From Clitoria ternatea (Eukaryota; Streptophyta; Magnoliopsida; Fabales; Fabaceae), in assembly GCA_037962975.1 (NCBI GenBank), contig CM075672.1, positions 58,908,501 through 58,972,500 on the forward strand: a stretch of DNA of 64,000 nucleotides, in the 5' to 3' direction. Below are positions 1-11,899 of the stretch, in pieces. Each line of letters starts with the position of its first letter. The stretch's first letter is position 1. Position numbers and translations under genes: made by a program. Below the pieces are notes generated by a model, which did not search any database, was not told the origin of the DNA, and worked only from the letters and a program-made list of their open reading frames with translations.

Positions 1-970
1 CTATGTATATAAGTATATAGTTGAGGTTTGGTTGAAGTTTTGGTGTTAGAACACAACAAATGTATGAGAAATGTTGAGGAAAACTTAAAAGTGGAACCCT
101 AAAGATAAGTTGACATAAATACAAGCTTATGAATGATTAATGAAGAAATTAGCATTTGTTGATGGGAAGAATGATATAAATGATGTGGTAGACACATTAA
201 ATGATGATAAAGTTGATTTAAAGATATAATAGGTAGAAACTCACCAAGGTGTTGGTGGAGATCTTACTAGATGGAATAACCTAATAAGTAGGTTGTAGCC
301 TTTGATACTAAGAGATTGGAATTTGAGAAAAGGAATTCCCGAAGCCTAAGTAGGCAAATGAATGACTTTGGTAAATAGTTTTCACATGATAAGGATCATG
401 TGTACACCTATGTATATGTATATTGAATTGGTATTTGAATAAATGATTGATGTGGCCCTATATATGATTGGTGTAGGGCTTGGCAATATTGGTGAAGCAG
501 GAACATCAACCCCAGAGGTCTACTTCTCTTGAGGTAGGAGAGGGGTGTATTTTCTAAATGCATGAAAATTTTACTGATAATATATGTATTAATGTAGTAT
601 GACATGTTTGAGTGGTTAAAGGTGATGTTATGTGTATGTGAAGTGAATTGTGTATGACGATGTGAATTCAGTGTTATGTGATGAAGCCTATGTGAGGCTA
701 TGGATGACTTATTATGCGTGGAACATGATTGAGTTCATATGAGGACTGATTCTTGTGTATGAGTTGATGGAAAATTGTGTGTTTGAGAATGAATATACCC
801 TAGATGAAAGGGTAGGATAATCCAAATGAGCTTGAAGCATGCATGAGTATTTTGTATACATGGCATGACATGCATATTATGATGATGTTGATAAGTGGTT
901 GCGATCACTTGATGTTGAAATGAAAGGCCCTGCGGGACCAATGAGATTGAATGCCCATGGTTGCGATCAT

Positions 971-1137
971 GAGGCGGGAGTACCCCTTGCGAGGAGGGAA
1001 ACCTATATGAAATGTTTATGAGGCGGGAGTACCCCTTGCGAGGAGGGAAACCTATGTGAAATATTGGACGTGGTTGCGATCACGAGAAGCACCTTGTGAG
1101 GTTGCTAGAGGGAGTACCCCTTGCGAGGTGGGAAACC
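971..1137 (+). repeat. Short tandem repeat inside the Tekay LTR
   Basis: The phrase GAGGCGGGAGTACCCCTTGC recurs at 971 and 1020 (period 49), with a third, altered copy near 1108. The same array is in the 3' LTR at 9536-9702, with one C/T difference, so it predates insertion. Confidence 0.8.
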
Positions 1138-1582
1138 ATTGAGAATGAGTATGTGATATGGTGGTTGCGATCACCCGAGAAAATGAAATCGGATCCGTGC
1201 ATATGCATTTTCATGACATTAGCATGTGCATCAGTTTGAAAGCATGGTATAGTGTGATACTTGATGATGAGATATGAATGGGAACTCCCTTTTTAATTAC
1301 TAAATTGTGATGGTGGATTGAATGATAGAATTCTGAGAGAATCAAGAAATAGTTGTATTGGAATGAAAAATTAATGATTGATTGATTGATATTAAATAAA
1401 CTCCTCTTGAGAAGAATTTAGTTGTATTGCATTCATGCATATAATGTTCTATTTAATAGATTTTCGTCATTGAGAAAGTATACTCACTCTCCCTGTGGTA
1501 TATCTTTTTAGCTCCTGTGTTGTAGGTATTGCTTTGGAGCTATTGTGGAGGAGGAGTGTGAAGAAGGCCCCTTTTGGTAAAG

Positions 1583-1598
1583 AATGCCTTGGCCGGCA
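1583..1598 (+). promoter_or_regulatory. Conserved 16-bp LTR block AATGCCTTGGCCGGCA
   Basis: An identical 16-mer occurs here, in the paired LTR at 10148-10163, and in the otherwise diverged solo LTR at 56944-56959. Conservation across diverged LTRs suggests a functional site. What it does is unknown. Confidence 0.45.
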
Positions 1599-2033
1599 AT
1601 ATTTTGGTTTACAGAGATATGTGGAATTAATATAATGTATATGGTACAATATATGTTGACATAATGTGGATTTAGAATGGATAATGGTATGAATGATAAG
1701 TTTAGGAGGTCATGGAGGAAAATGAGATCTTTTGTTTATGACTCATTTTCAATCATGACCCTACGAATGAATGAATGATGAAACTCTCTATATCTTGATG
1801 AATGAATGACGTTTATATATGGAATGTAGATTTATGAAATGGAGGAGTTAGTGAGTTAATTTATACAATAGATGAGTTGTAATGGGACTTGATAAGAATG
1901 ACTTATTAGAACAAGTCTCAAATGTGAAATATGTTATATATGAATTGTTGAAATTAGGTAAATTTGATTAGAATGAGTTTTGATGTAGAGAGTTGGGTGA
2001 TTTCTGCATTTCCCCTGTTTTTCTGTCAAACCC

Positions 2034-2582
2034 GCTCAAGCGAGAGGGCTGCTCGCTCAAGCAAGAATGCCCCTGCTTCAATTTTTGGAATTTAGACGAG
2101 TCTCGCTTAGGCGAGAATAGGATTCGCTCAAGCGAGATCGTCCCAGCATCAGTGTTGGGCTATTATTCCAATTTCGCTCAAGCGGTTGTGCAAGTCGCTC
2201 AAGCGAAATTACATTAGAATCAGAGTTTGGACCTTGGTTGGTGTTCGCTCAGGCGAGTTGAGGATTCGCCCAAGCGAGAGGGTTTTGGTCTCAGGTTTTG
2301 CTCTCGGGTTTATCAGGAAATTGCTCTCGGGAGCAATCTCGCTTAAGCGAGGATAGTGTCGCCCGAGCGAGTGAGCGTGGAAGGGATTCTGGGCGTTTTT
2401 CGCCTTACGCTCGCTGGCTTCGCCCAAGCGAGGTTTGTGCTACTCGCTCAAGCGAGTTGGGGTTCGCTTGAGCGAAGTGACCCCTGAACCTTCATTTTCT
2501 TCTTTCGCTCAGCATTTTATGATTCGCCCAAGCGTGCTATGCGAAGCTCGCTCAAGCGAATTGGGATTTCGCTTGAGCGAGA
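2034..2582. repeat. Array of about 16 CTCGCTCAAGCGAG-type palindromes
   Basis: About sixteen variants of YTCGCYYRAGCGAR occur in about 550 bp in both orientations (CTCAAGCGAG, CTTGAGCGAG and the perfect palindrome TCGCTTAAGCGA). Spacing is irregular. The array lies immediately upstream of the LTR TATA box. Each copy carries two CpGs in an otherwise AT-rich LTR. Confidence 0.85.
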
Positions 2583-2605
2583 GGGACCTGATTCTCCCAA
2601 AAAGC

Positions 2606-2611
2606 TATAAA
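2606..2611 (+). promoter_or_regulatory. TATA box of the Tekay LTR promoter
   Basis: GCTATAAATATA lies about 330 bp before the LTR end and just after the palindrome array, a plausible U3 core promoter position. The second copy would lie in the missing part of the 3' LTR. Confidence 0.55.
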
Positions 2612-2942
2612 TATATTATTTTCCTTTTTCTTCATACTAATCCATGATTCTATCCTACTTTATGAATACTTTGGGATAACATTGGCTTTTTAATTTCAAA
2701 TGATTGATCTCTTAAGAATTTAATTCCATAATACTATTTTACCAAAAAATTCTTCCGCTAATATTAATTATGGATTTCTTAAGAGTTAAATTCTTTAACT
2801 TACCTTCTCATATCTTCATATATGAGATAGGTCTCTGATAGATCCAGGGAATTTGTTAAATGGCTTCACCACCCTCATGTTTTAGAGATTAATAATAAAA
2901 ACGCGAAAAAAATTACCCCTATTTTTTTGGGATGTCACAATT

Positions 2943-2954
2943 TGGTATCAGAGC
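2943..2954 (+). other. Primer-binding site, initiator tRNA-Met type
   Basis: TGGTATCAGAGC starts four bases after the LTR end. It is the standard plant LTR-retrotransposon sequence complementary to the 3' end of initiator tRNA-Met. Confidence 0.93.
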
Positions 2955-3328
2955 ATTATTTGCTCTGCATTACTGTGTTTAGCCATTGCTATTACTGGAA
3001 AGTGATATGTGATTGATAAATCATTGTTATTGTTGATTGATTGTGTATGAATTGATGATGGATTAAATGTGATTTTTATAAGTCCGGCTAAGCTTCTTCA
3101 CACTATCCTCCCTCAATGAAGAATCTTATGTACTATGAATGCATATTATGTTATGAGATGATGATACTACCATATGGGCTTTAATATGAACTGTTGTTAT
3201 TGGACTACATGGGGGAGGGTCACAATGTAAATTTACAATGAAATACTATAGCATGAACTCATAGAGGAATTTTATGAACGAGTTTACTGATATTGGTTGA
3301 ATTTTATGTTGTGGTTTTAGATATTGTG
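2955..3328 (+). other. Untranslated leader of the Tekay-type element
   Basis: AT-rich leader between the primer-binding site and the gag start codon. No open reading frame or repeat of note is visible. Confidence 0.75.
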
Positions 3329-6300
3329 ATGGCCTGTCGTCGTCAAGATAATGATGACGCCATAGCTAGAGCCTTGAATCGTTTTGCGGATCTTCTCGAA
3401 TCGCAAAACCGTGAGAGACAAGAGGCAGAACGACCATCTGCTCCTATTGTTGTTCAAGGTACTCAAGGCCTTGACATGTTTTTAAAGCGAAAACCTACTG
3501 AATTTCATGGTGGATTTAGGCCTGAGCAAGCCTATGGTTGGATCCGGAATGTTGAGCGGATCTTTGATAGCTTTGAATGTAATGAGCTCCAGAAAGTGGA
3601 GTATGCTATTTTTATGCTGAGGGATGAAGCAGAGACTTGGTGGAGACTCGCCAAGAACAGAATGAATGCTGCTGTGATTCCCTTAACTTGGGAGAACTTT
3701 AAATGAGAACTTATGAGGAAATATGTGCCCGAAAGCTATAAAAGTAAGAAAGAACTCGAGTTCATGGAACTCAAGCAAGGCACGCTGACGGTGGAAGAGT
3801 ATGCTTCTAAGTTTGAAGAACTTTGTGAATTCTACCCTCCTTTCCAACAAGAGGGAACTGAAGTATCAAAATGCGTGAAGTTTGAAAATGGGTTACGCTC
3901 CGACATTCAAAGGGCTATATGTCACCAAGAGATTCGAAGTTTCACGGTGCTTGTGAATAAGTGCCGTATCTATGAGGAACATGCTTCTTTTCAACACTCT
4001 AAATTTGACTCTAAGTTGAAGGGTCAAGCTTCTAGTTTCAAGAGGCAAAGAAGTTTTAGAAGAGGACGTTTTCTGAGGGGAGCTTCTTCTAATGTCCCAG
4101 CTAGAGGCGGTGGACGTGGTAATGTATTTGGCCGGGGTAATGTAAATACCAATGGACCGAGATGTTATAGATGTGGAGGACCTCATTACATTCGGGAATG
4201 TGTGCATCGTGAGGACGTTATATGCTTTAATTGTGATCAAGTGGGGCATATCCGTTCTGCATGTCCTATGCTTGTGAGGCCGGCTCCGGTACAAGCTAAT
4301 GTTCCTAATCATGCTAATGCACCTGCTTATGTGAACCGCGGAGGCTATAATGGTGGTCGAGGCCGTGGTAATGGGAATAATGGTGGTCGACGTGGTGGCC
4401 GAGGTGGCTATAATGGTGGAAGACGTGGCAACGGTCGAGGAAATGGTAATGATGTTAATGATGGAAATAGGAATGGAGGAGATCGTCAACCTAATGCCGG
4501 GAGAGTATTCGCTGTGACCGGAGAGGAAGCAGCACGAGCAGAAAATCTGGTTGAAAGTAAGTGTGAAATCCTTGGACATTCAGTTCATGTAATTTACGAT
4601 TCGGGTGCGACCCACTCTTTTATATCTGAGGATTGTGTTCGGCGATTGAGATTGCCGGTGTGTTTCATGAAAAATGCTCTTATGATTACCACTCCAACCG
4701 GTACTTGTCTTAGATCGGTTAACCGGTGCAATAACGTTGATATGCTCCTGGAGGGGAGAAAATTTGTTGCATCTTTTATTTGCTTGCCTATGAAGGGATT
4801 GGAGATTATACTTGGTATGAATTGGCTTTCTAGCAATAAAGTTATAGTTGATTGTCAACAACGGACCGTTATTTTCCCTTCTCTTGATAGGGGGCAGTTT
4901 GATGTGCAAGGTATAATTCAACTTTGCGTGTTGTTATCTCTTACTGATGGGACAAGTAATCCTGGTCCCACTAATATTCCCGTGGTGTCTGAATTTATGG
5001 ACGTGTTTCCCGATGAGATACCTGGTTTACCACCTCCAAGAGAGGTTGAGTTTGCTATTGACCTAGTACCTGGTGCCGAACCAGTGTCTATTGCTCCTTA
5101 TAGAATGTCTCCTATGGAGTTAATTGAATTAAAGAAGCAAGTTGAGGAGCTGCTTGAGAGGGAATTTTTTCGACCTAGTGTGTCACCCTGGGGAGCTCCT
5201 GTTTTGTTAGTTAAGAAAAAGGATGGAACCATGCGGTTGTGCGTAGACTACCGCCAATTGAACAAGTTGACGATAAAGAATAGATATCCTTTACCTCGTA
5301 TTGATGATCTGTTGGATCAAGTGAGAGGTGCGGTGGTATTTTCAAAGATTGATTTACGTTCCGGTTATCATCAAATTCGGGTGAGAGCCGAAGATATTCC
5401 CAAGACTGCATTTAGGACGCGTTATGGTCACTACGAGTATGTCGTGATGCCATTTGGAGTTACTAATGCTCCAGCTGTATTCATGAGTTACATGAATCAC
5501 ATCTTCCACAAATATCTAGATCGTTTTGTTGTGGTGTTTATTGATGATATTCTGGTATATTCCAAGAGTCACGAGGAACATGAAGAACACTTAAGAGTGG
5601 TACTGAACATTCTTAGAGAGAACCAGTTGTATGCCAAGCTCTCTAAATGTGAATTCTGGATGAGGAGCGTTCAGTTCCTTGGACATGTAATATCCGAAGA
5701 TGGTATTTCTGTGGATCCTTCAAAAGTTGAAGCCGTTATGGCATGGTCGAGACCTACGACGGTTACTGAAATCCGAAGTTTTCTTGGACTTGCGGGTTAT
5801 TATCGAAGGTTCATTGAAGGTTTCTCTCGTCTTGCGAGACCTTTGACAAATTTAACAAGGAAGAACCAACCTTTTGTATGGACGGTTGAATGTGAGAAAT
5901 GTTTTGAGGAGTTAAAAATGAGACTAACTTCTGCTCCTATCTTAGCGTTGCCTGACTTACAAGAAGAGTTTGTAGTGTATTGTGATGCTTCCAAGCATGG
6001 ACTTGGATGCGTACTAATGCAGAAGGAACGTGTAATAGCTTATGCTTCACGCCAGTTGCGACCTCATGAAATTAATTACCCCACTCATGATTTGGAGTTG
6101 GCGGCGGTTGTGTTTGCCTTGAAGATTTGGCGTCATTATTTGTATGGTTCGAGATTTGTGGTGTACAGTGACCACAAAAGTTTGAAATATCTTTTCGACC
6201 AAAAGGAATTGAATATGCGACAAAGAAGATGGGTGGAATTCTTGAAGGAGTATGACTTTAAATTGATGTACCAACCGGGAAAAGCTAATGTTGTTGCCGA

Positions 6301-7924
6301 TGCTCTTAGTCGGAAATCCTTGCATATATCAACCATGATGGTCAAAGAGCTTGAATTAATTGAAGAATTTCGGAACTTGAATGTTGGGACCGAAGTTCAA
6401 TCTTCCAAGAAATTATGTTTTGCTACCTTGAAAATAAGCAATGAATTTCTGGAACTTGTGAAAGAGAAACAAAAAGATGATGATTATTTACAAGAGGTGC
6501 GAAGATCTCAGGATAATGGGAAAAATCTATTCCTTGTGGAAGGCGTTGATAGTATATGGCGAATAAAAGGTCGTGTGTATGTACCTTCATTCGGTAATTT
6601 GAGATGTACAGTGTTGGAGGAAGCACATAAAAGCATGTTTAGCATCCACCCTGGTGTAACAAAGATGTATCGTGATATAAAGAAGAATTTTTGGTGGCCC
6701 GGAATGAAACGTGATGTTGCTAACTTTGTAGCTTCTTGCCTTACTTGTCAGAAAGCGAAGGTGGAACACCAAAGACCTTCGGGTACTTTAAGATCACTTG
6801 ATATCCCTGTTTGGAAGTGGGACGCGATTGCCATGGATTTTGTGTCCGGATTACCAAGAACGAGGTCCAGATGTGATGGAATATGGGTGATTGTGGATCG
6901 TTTAACAAAAAGTGCCCATTTTTTGCCAATCAGTATGGAGAGCTCTTTGCAAGATTTAGCACAGTTGTACATTCGGGAAATTGTGAGATTACATGGTGTG
7001 CCATCAAGTATTGTTTCTGATCGTGATCCCCGATTTACTTCCCGATTCTGGGGAAGCTTACATGAGGCGATGGGTTCAAAACTGAAGCTAAGTTCGGCAT
7101 ATCATCCCCAGACCGATGGGCAGTCTGAGAGAACTATTCAAAGTCTTGAAGACTTGCTGCGTGCTTGTGTTTTGGAACATGGCGGTTCGTGGGAGAAATA
7201 TTTACCTTTGATCGAATTCACTTACAATAACAGTTTTCATTCTAGTATTGGTATGGCACCATACGAGGCATTATACGGAAGAAGGTGTCGAACTCCTTTA
7301 TGTTGGCTTGAAGTTTGTGAGAATCTAGCCTTAGGACCTGAGATTATTGAAGAAACTACTAAACAGATCAAGATGATCCGGGAAAAGATGAAAACTGCTC
7401 AAGACCGACAGAAGAGCTATTATGATAAAAGAAGAAAGCCACTGGAATTTCAAGTTGGCGATCATGTGTTATTACGAGTTTCGCGTGATAAAGGTATAGG
7501 AAGAGCCTTGAAGAGCAAGAAACTAAGCCCTAAATTCATTGGACCCTATGAGATTTTGGAGCGGATTGGGGACGTCGCATATCGAATTGCACTCCCTCCA
7601 CAACTTGCAAATCTTCATAATGTATTCCACATGTCTCAGTTAAGGAAGTATGTACATGATCCTCAGCACGTGATCTCTGTTGATGATCTTGAGGTGCAGG
7701 ATGACTTATCCATTCTTCCCGTTTCTGTTCGTATTGTTGAGTATTCTGTGAGGAGACTGCGGAATAAGATGGTACCATTAGTAAAAGTGGCATGGAAGCA
7801 TGGAGATATGGAAACATTTACGTGGGAACGCGAGGACGATATCCGTAGGCGGTACCCTCATGCATTCGAGTCTGGTAAGTTGAATTTCGTGGACGAAATT
7901 TCTTTTAGGGGGAGTGGATTGTAA
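3329..7924 (+). pseudogene. Tekay-type gag-pol polyprotein, broken by one in-frame stop
   Basis: Encodes the structural and enzymatic polyprotein needed for reverse transcription and integration. The chosen start is the ATG at 3329 (MACRRQD); reading is possible upstream only from non-ATG codons. A TGA at 3704-3706 interrupts gag, and the same frame then stays open for 1403 codons from 3713. In that part the landmarks are: two zinc knuckles (about residues 150-185; the first has CX2CX3HX4C, one residue short), protease DSGA (about 295), RT FIDD (about 609), RNase H CDAS (about 756), the integrase zinc region (about 970-1005), DDE residues (about 1041, 1102, 1138), and a chromodomain-like tail (about 1333-1390) ending in WEREDDIRRRYP. 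The TGA sits where relatives have Arg or Lys, consistent with a CGA-to-TGA transition. Otherwise the polyprotein looks intact. Confidence 0.93.
7902..7919 (+). other. Polypurine tract of the Tekay-type element
   Basis: TTAGGGGGAGTGGA directly precedes the TGTAACACC start of the 3' LTR. This is the position and composition expected for the plus-strand primer. Confidence 0.85.
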
Positions 7925-10714
7925 CACCCCGAATTTTAAAAATAGGAAGATAAATTAGGAAAATAAATGTTGGATAATTAACTTTGGGCTAATAAATATC
8001 CCAAAATTCTTGAAATGATTTAAACAAGGTTTTTCAAAACTGCTGATGAATTATGGTGGTCAGTTGAGCTGAAAACTGACCCGGATAAAATATAGGTGTC
8101 GGACCAAGTATCCCCGATTGAGATGCCGTTGGTCAGGGCCGTAGATAATGTTATTGGGATTCCGAATTTATATTCGGAATAATTTTTAGAATATGTTTTG
8201 GGCCCGAACGGCGAACCTGATTGTTAAAAAACGGAAAAGTTAGTGAAGAACGGGTAAATTAAGTGTTAAATTCCCATTTTCCTTTCATAAGTCGGTTGCA
8301 CTTTTCTTCTTTCACGTTGACATCCTTCTTCTTATCTTCTTCTTCATGTCTATTTCTTCTTCTTCATAATTCCTATTCCTCTTTCTTTTGAATTCAAAAA
8401 TTAAAAGGAGATATCTCTTCCTTCTCCATTGATGACCTTCAAGGATTTTAAGAAAGCTTGGAAACTAAAATATTTTCTCCTCCTTTCTCCTCAAATTCGT
8501 GTGAACCTCTTCATCTTTTGCAAACTCACTCTTTTCTTCTCTTGAGGTAAGGTTATGATCATTTTCTATGTATATAAGTATATAGTTGAGGTTTGGTTGA
8601 AGTTTTGGTGTTAGAACACAACAAATGTATGAGAAATGTTGAGGAAAACTTAAAAGTGGAACCCTAAAGATAAGTTGACATAAATACAAGCTTATGAATG
8701 ATTAATGAAGAAATTAGCATTTGTTGATGGGAAGAATGATATAAATGATGTGGTAGACACATTAAATGATGATAAAGTTGATTTAAAGATATAATAGGTA
8801 GAAACTCACCAAGGTGTTGGTGGAGATCTTACTAGATGGAATAACCTAATAAGTAGGTTGTAGCCTTTGATACTAAGAGATTGGAATTTGAGAAAAGGAA
8901 TTCCCGAAACCTAAGTAGGCAAATGAATGACTTTGGTAAATAGTTTTCACATGATAAGGATCATGTGTACACCTATGTATATGTATATTGAATTGGTATT
9001 TGAATAAATGATTGATGTGGCCCTATATATGATTGGTGTAGGGCTTGGCAATATTGGTGAAGCAGGAACATCAACCCCAGAGGTCTACTTCTCTTGAGGT
9101 AGGAGAGAGGTGTATTTTCTAAATGCATGAAAATTTTACTGATAATATATGTATTAATGTAGTATGACATGTTTGAGTGGTTAAAGGTGATGTTATGTGT
9201 ATGTGAAGTGAATTGTGTATGACGATGTGAATTCAGTGTTATGTGATGAAGCCTATGTGAGGCTATGGATGACTTATTATGCGTGGAACATGATTGAGTT
9301 CATATGAGGACTGATTCTTGTGTATGAGTTGATGGAAAATTGTGTGTTTGAGAATGAATATACCCTAGATGAAAGGGTAGGATAATCCAAATGAGCTTGA
9401 AGCATGCATGAGTATTTTGTATACATGGCATGACATGCATATTATGATGATGTTGATAAGTGGTTGCGATCACTTGATGTTGAAATGAAAGGCCCTGCGG
9501 GACCAATGAGATTGAATGCCCATGGTTGCGATCATGAGGCGGGAGTACCCCTTGCGAGGAGGGAAACCTATATGAAATGTTTATGAGGCGGGAGTACCCC
9601 TTGTGAGGAGGGAAACCTATGTGAAATATTGGACGTGGTTGCGATCACGAGAAGCACCTTGTGAGGTTGCTAGAGGGAGTACCCCTTGCGAGGTGGGAAA
9701 CCATTGAGAATGAGTATGTGATATGGTGGTTGCGATCACCCGAGAAAATGAAATCGGATCCGTGCATATGCATTTTCATGACATTAGCATGTGCATCAGT
9801 TTGAAAGCATGGTATAGTGTGATACTTGATGATGAGATATGAATGGGAACTCCCTTTTTAATTACTAAATTGTGATGGTGGATTGAATGATAGAATTCTG
9901 AGAGAATCAAGAAATAGTTGTATTGGAATGAAAAATTAATGATTGATTGATTGATATTAAATAAACTCCTCTTGAGAAGAATTTAGTTGTATTGCATTCA
10001 TGCATATAATGTTCTATTTAATAGATTTTCGTCATTGAGAAAGTATACTCACTCTCCCTGTGGTATATCTTTTTAGCTCCTGTGTTGTAGGTATTGCTTT
10101 GGAGCTATTGTGGAGGAGGAGTGTGAAGAAGGCCCCTTTTGGTAAAGAATGCCTTGGCCGGCAATATTTTGGTTTACAGAGATATGTGGAATTAATGTAA
10201 TGTATATGGTACAATATATGTTGACATAATGTGGATTTAGAATGGATAATGGTATGAATGATAAGTTTAGGAGGTCATGGAGGAAAATGAGATCTTTTGT
10301 TTATGACTCATTTTCAATCATGACCCTACGAATGAATGAATGATGAAACTCTCTATATCTTGATGAATGAATGACGTTTATATATGGAATGTAGATTTAT
10401 GAAATGGAGGAGTTAGTGAGTTGATTTATACAATAGATGAGTTGTAATGGGACTTGATAAGAATGACTTATTAGAACAAGTCTCAAATGTGAAATATGTT
10501 ATATATGAATTGTTGAAATTAGGTAAATTTGATTAGAATGAGTTTTGATGTAGAGAGTTGGGTGATTTCTGCATTTCCCCTGTTTTTCTGTCAAACCCGC
10601 TCAAGCGAGAGGGCTGCTCGCTCAAGCGAGAATGCCCCTGCTTCAATTTTTGGAATTTAGACGAGTCTCGCTTAGGCGAGAATAGGATTCGCTCAAGCGA
10701 GATCGTCCCAGCAT
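7920..10714 (+). repeat. 3' LTR of the Tekay-type element, truncated
   Basis: Starts TGTAACACCCCG. From 8566 it matches 1-2149 with no length change. The six differences seen are at 327/8892, 541/9106, 1039/9604, 1635/10200, 1856/10421 and 2065/10630 (positions approximate to a few bases), and all are transitions. Homology stops after CCCAGCAT at about 10714, inside the palindrome array, and the remaining roughly 790 bp of LTR are absent. Confidence 0.92.
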
Positions 10715-10944
10715 AAATTGATTTTCATGGGATTTAATCAAAATGCGAGGTTGGAAACGGGAAGGGGATAAACGGGACGTCTCGTCTCAAGTATCTTGTT
10801 CCTTATGAATCATGGTGATGGTCTACCGAGAATAGGGAAAAATCAACAAGACGTCACGTCTAAATTGATTTTTCATGAAAGTGATAAAAAAAGGAGTTAC
10901 AAAGGAAAAATAAAGAAAATAGAAGTGGGAATAAAATGGGAAAG

Positions 10945-11190
10945 GTGGGGGATTAATTCAATTAACAGAAATTAATAATAATTGAAAAGGAAATGGATCC
11001 ATCAAATAACAATTAATTTGACATAGAAAAATAAATAATACAAGTATTGAAAATGAGGAACAGATCCTAGTGGGGAATTAATCCAATCAATAGAAATTAA
11101 TTACTAATTGAAAAGGAAACGGTCCCATCAAACAACAATTAATTTGGCAGGAAAATAAATAAATACAAGCATTGAAAATAAGGAACAGAT
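10945..11190. repeat. Imperfect tandem duplication, about 120 bp unit
   Basis: Two adjacent copies running from GGRGATTAATYCAAT to AAGGAACAGAT or GAGGAACAGAT, with about 15 percent visible differences, lie inside the Ogre-like LTR. Confidence 0.75.
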
Positions 11191-11899
11191 GGTGACCGGT
11201 GTGACGAGGGAGAACTGGGCGCTGGTGTGAAGGGAGAACAGGTGGGTGACGGTGTGACGAGGGAGAACTGGGCGCCGGCGTTGGAGCAGCTGTTGAATTA
11301 TGGAACTGGTGTGTGACTTTGTTGAGTGGACTGAGTGAAGGAATGGCAGAATTCTTCTCAAATGAAAGCTCCTGAATCCCTTCTTTTCTCTTCAGTTGGG
11401 GTATTTATAGAAATCCCAGTGTTGGCTGATTGCTTGAACAGCCCAGAGACAGCCTGGCCACCAATGATTTATGGGGAACGGCGGCTAGTGGGAATTCTTT
11501 ATTGCTTTCTTTCTTTGTCTGTTGCTAGCCGCCCCACAAGATTAACAAACCAACTTGGATGGTGCGTTGGTGTGTGATGGAGAAACAACCTGGACATCGA
11601 CAATCATGGAGAACGGCGGCTAGTGCGACTTCTTTATTATTTTCTCTTTTGTCTGTTGTCGCCCCCCCCCCCCCTTAATTCAAGGATCCACTTGGATAGT
11701 GGGGTTCCAAGTCAGCATGAGCAAACGGTGGAAATATGGAACCGACGTTCTCCTTGTGACTCGGATTCGTGTCTCAGCCAGTATCCATCCTCAGCGGGAA
11801 TTAATCCGAATAGAATAGATGCTCTCGTATATAAAAGACAGAGTGAACGCTTGAATTCATAGATCCGATCCGACTTTTGATACTTGGTGTGTAGGCTTG

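Larger units (their letters stand above)
1..2939 (+). repeat. 5' LTR of the Tekay-type element (left end outside window)
   Basis: It ends in TGTCACA at 2939, three bases before the primer-binding site. It contains a 49-bp tandem repeat (971-1137), recurrent GTTGCGATCAC blocks, a dense array of CTCGCTCAAGCGAG-like palindromes (2034-2582) and a TATA box (2606-2611). The full LTR is inferred to be about 3.6 kb by adding 7920-8565. Confidence 0.93.
1..10714 (+). mobile_element. Tekay-type Ty3/gypsy chromovirus retrotransposon, 5' and 3' ends incomplete
   Basis: Sequence 1-2149 is repeated at 8566-10714 at a constant offset of 8565, which defines two LTRs around an internal region of about 5 kb. 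A TGGTATCAGAGC primer-binding site follows the 5' LTR, and a purine-rich tract precedes the 3' LTR. The order of domains is gag, protease, RT, RNase H, integrase, chromodomain-like tail, as in the Tekay/Del chromoviruses. The first roughly 646 bp of the 5' LTR lie before the window (inferred from 7920-8565). The last roughly 790 bp of the 3' LTR are missing at a junction with unrelated DNA. By eye the shared LTR parts differ at only six positions, all transitions, so the insertion is recent. Confidence 0.93.

Noticed and set aside
3893..4579. 228-codon minus-strand open frame
   Set aside because: Antisense shadow of the gag/zinc-knuckle coding region (Gly/Arg-rich codons reading as Ser/Thr/Ile).
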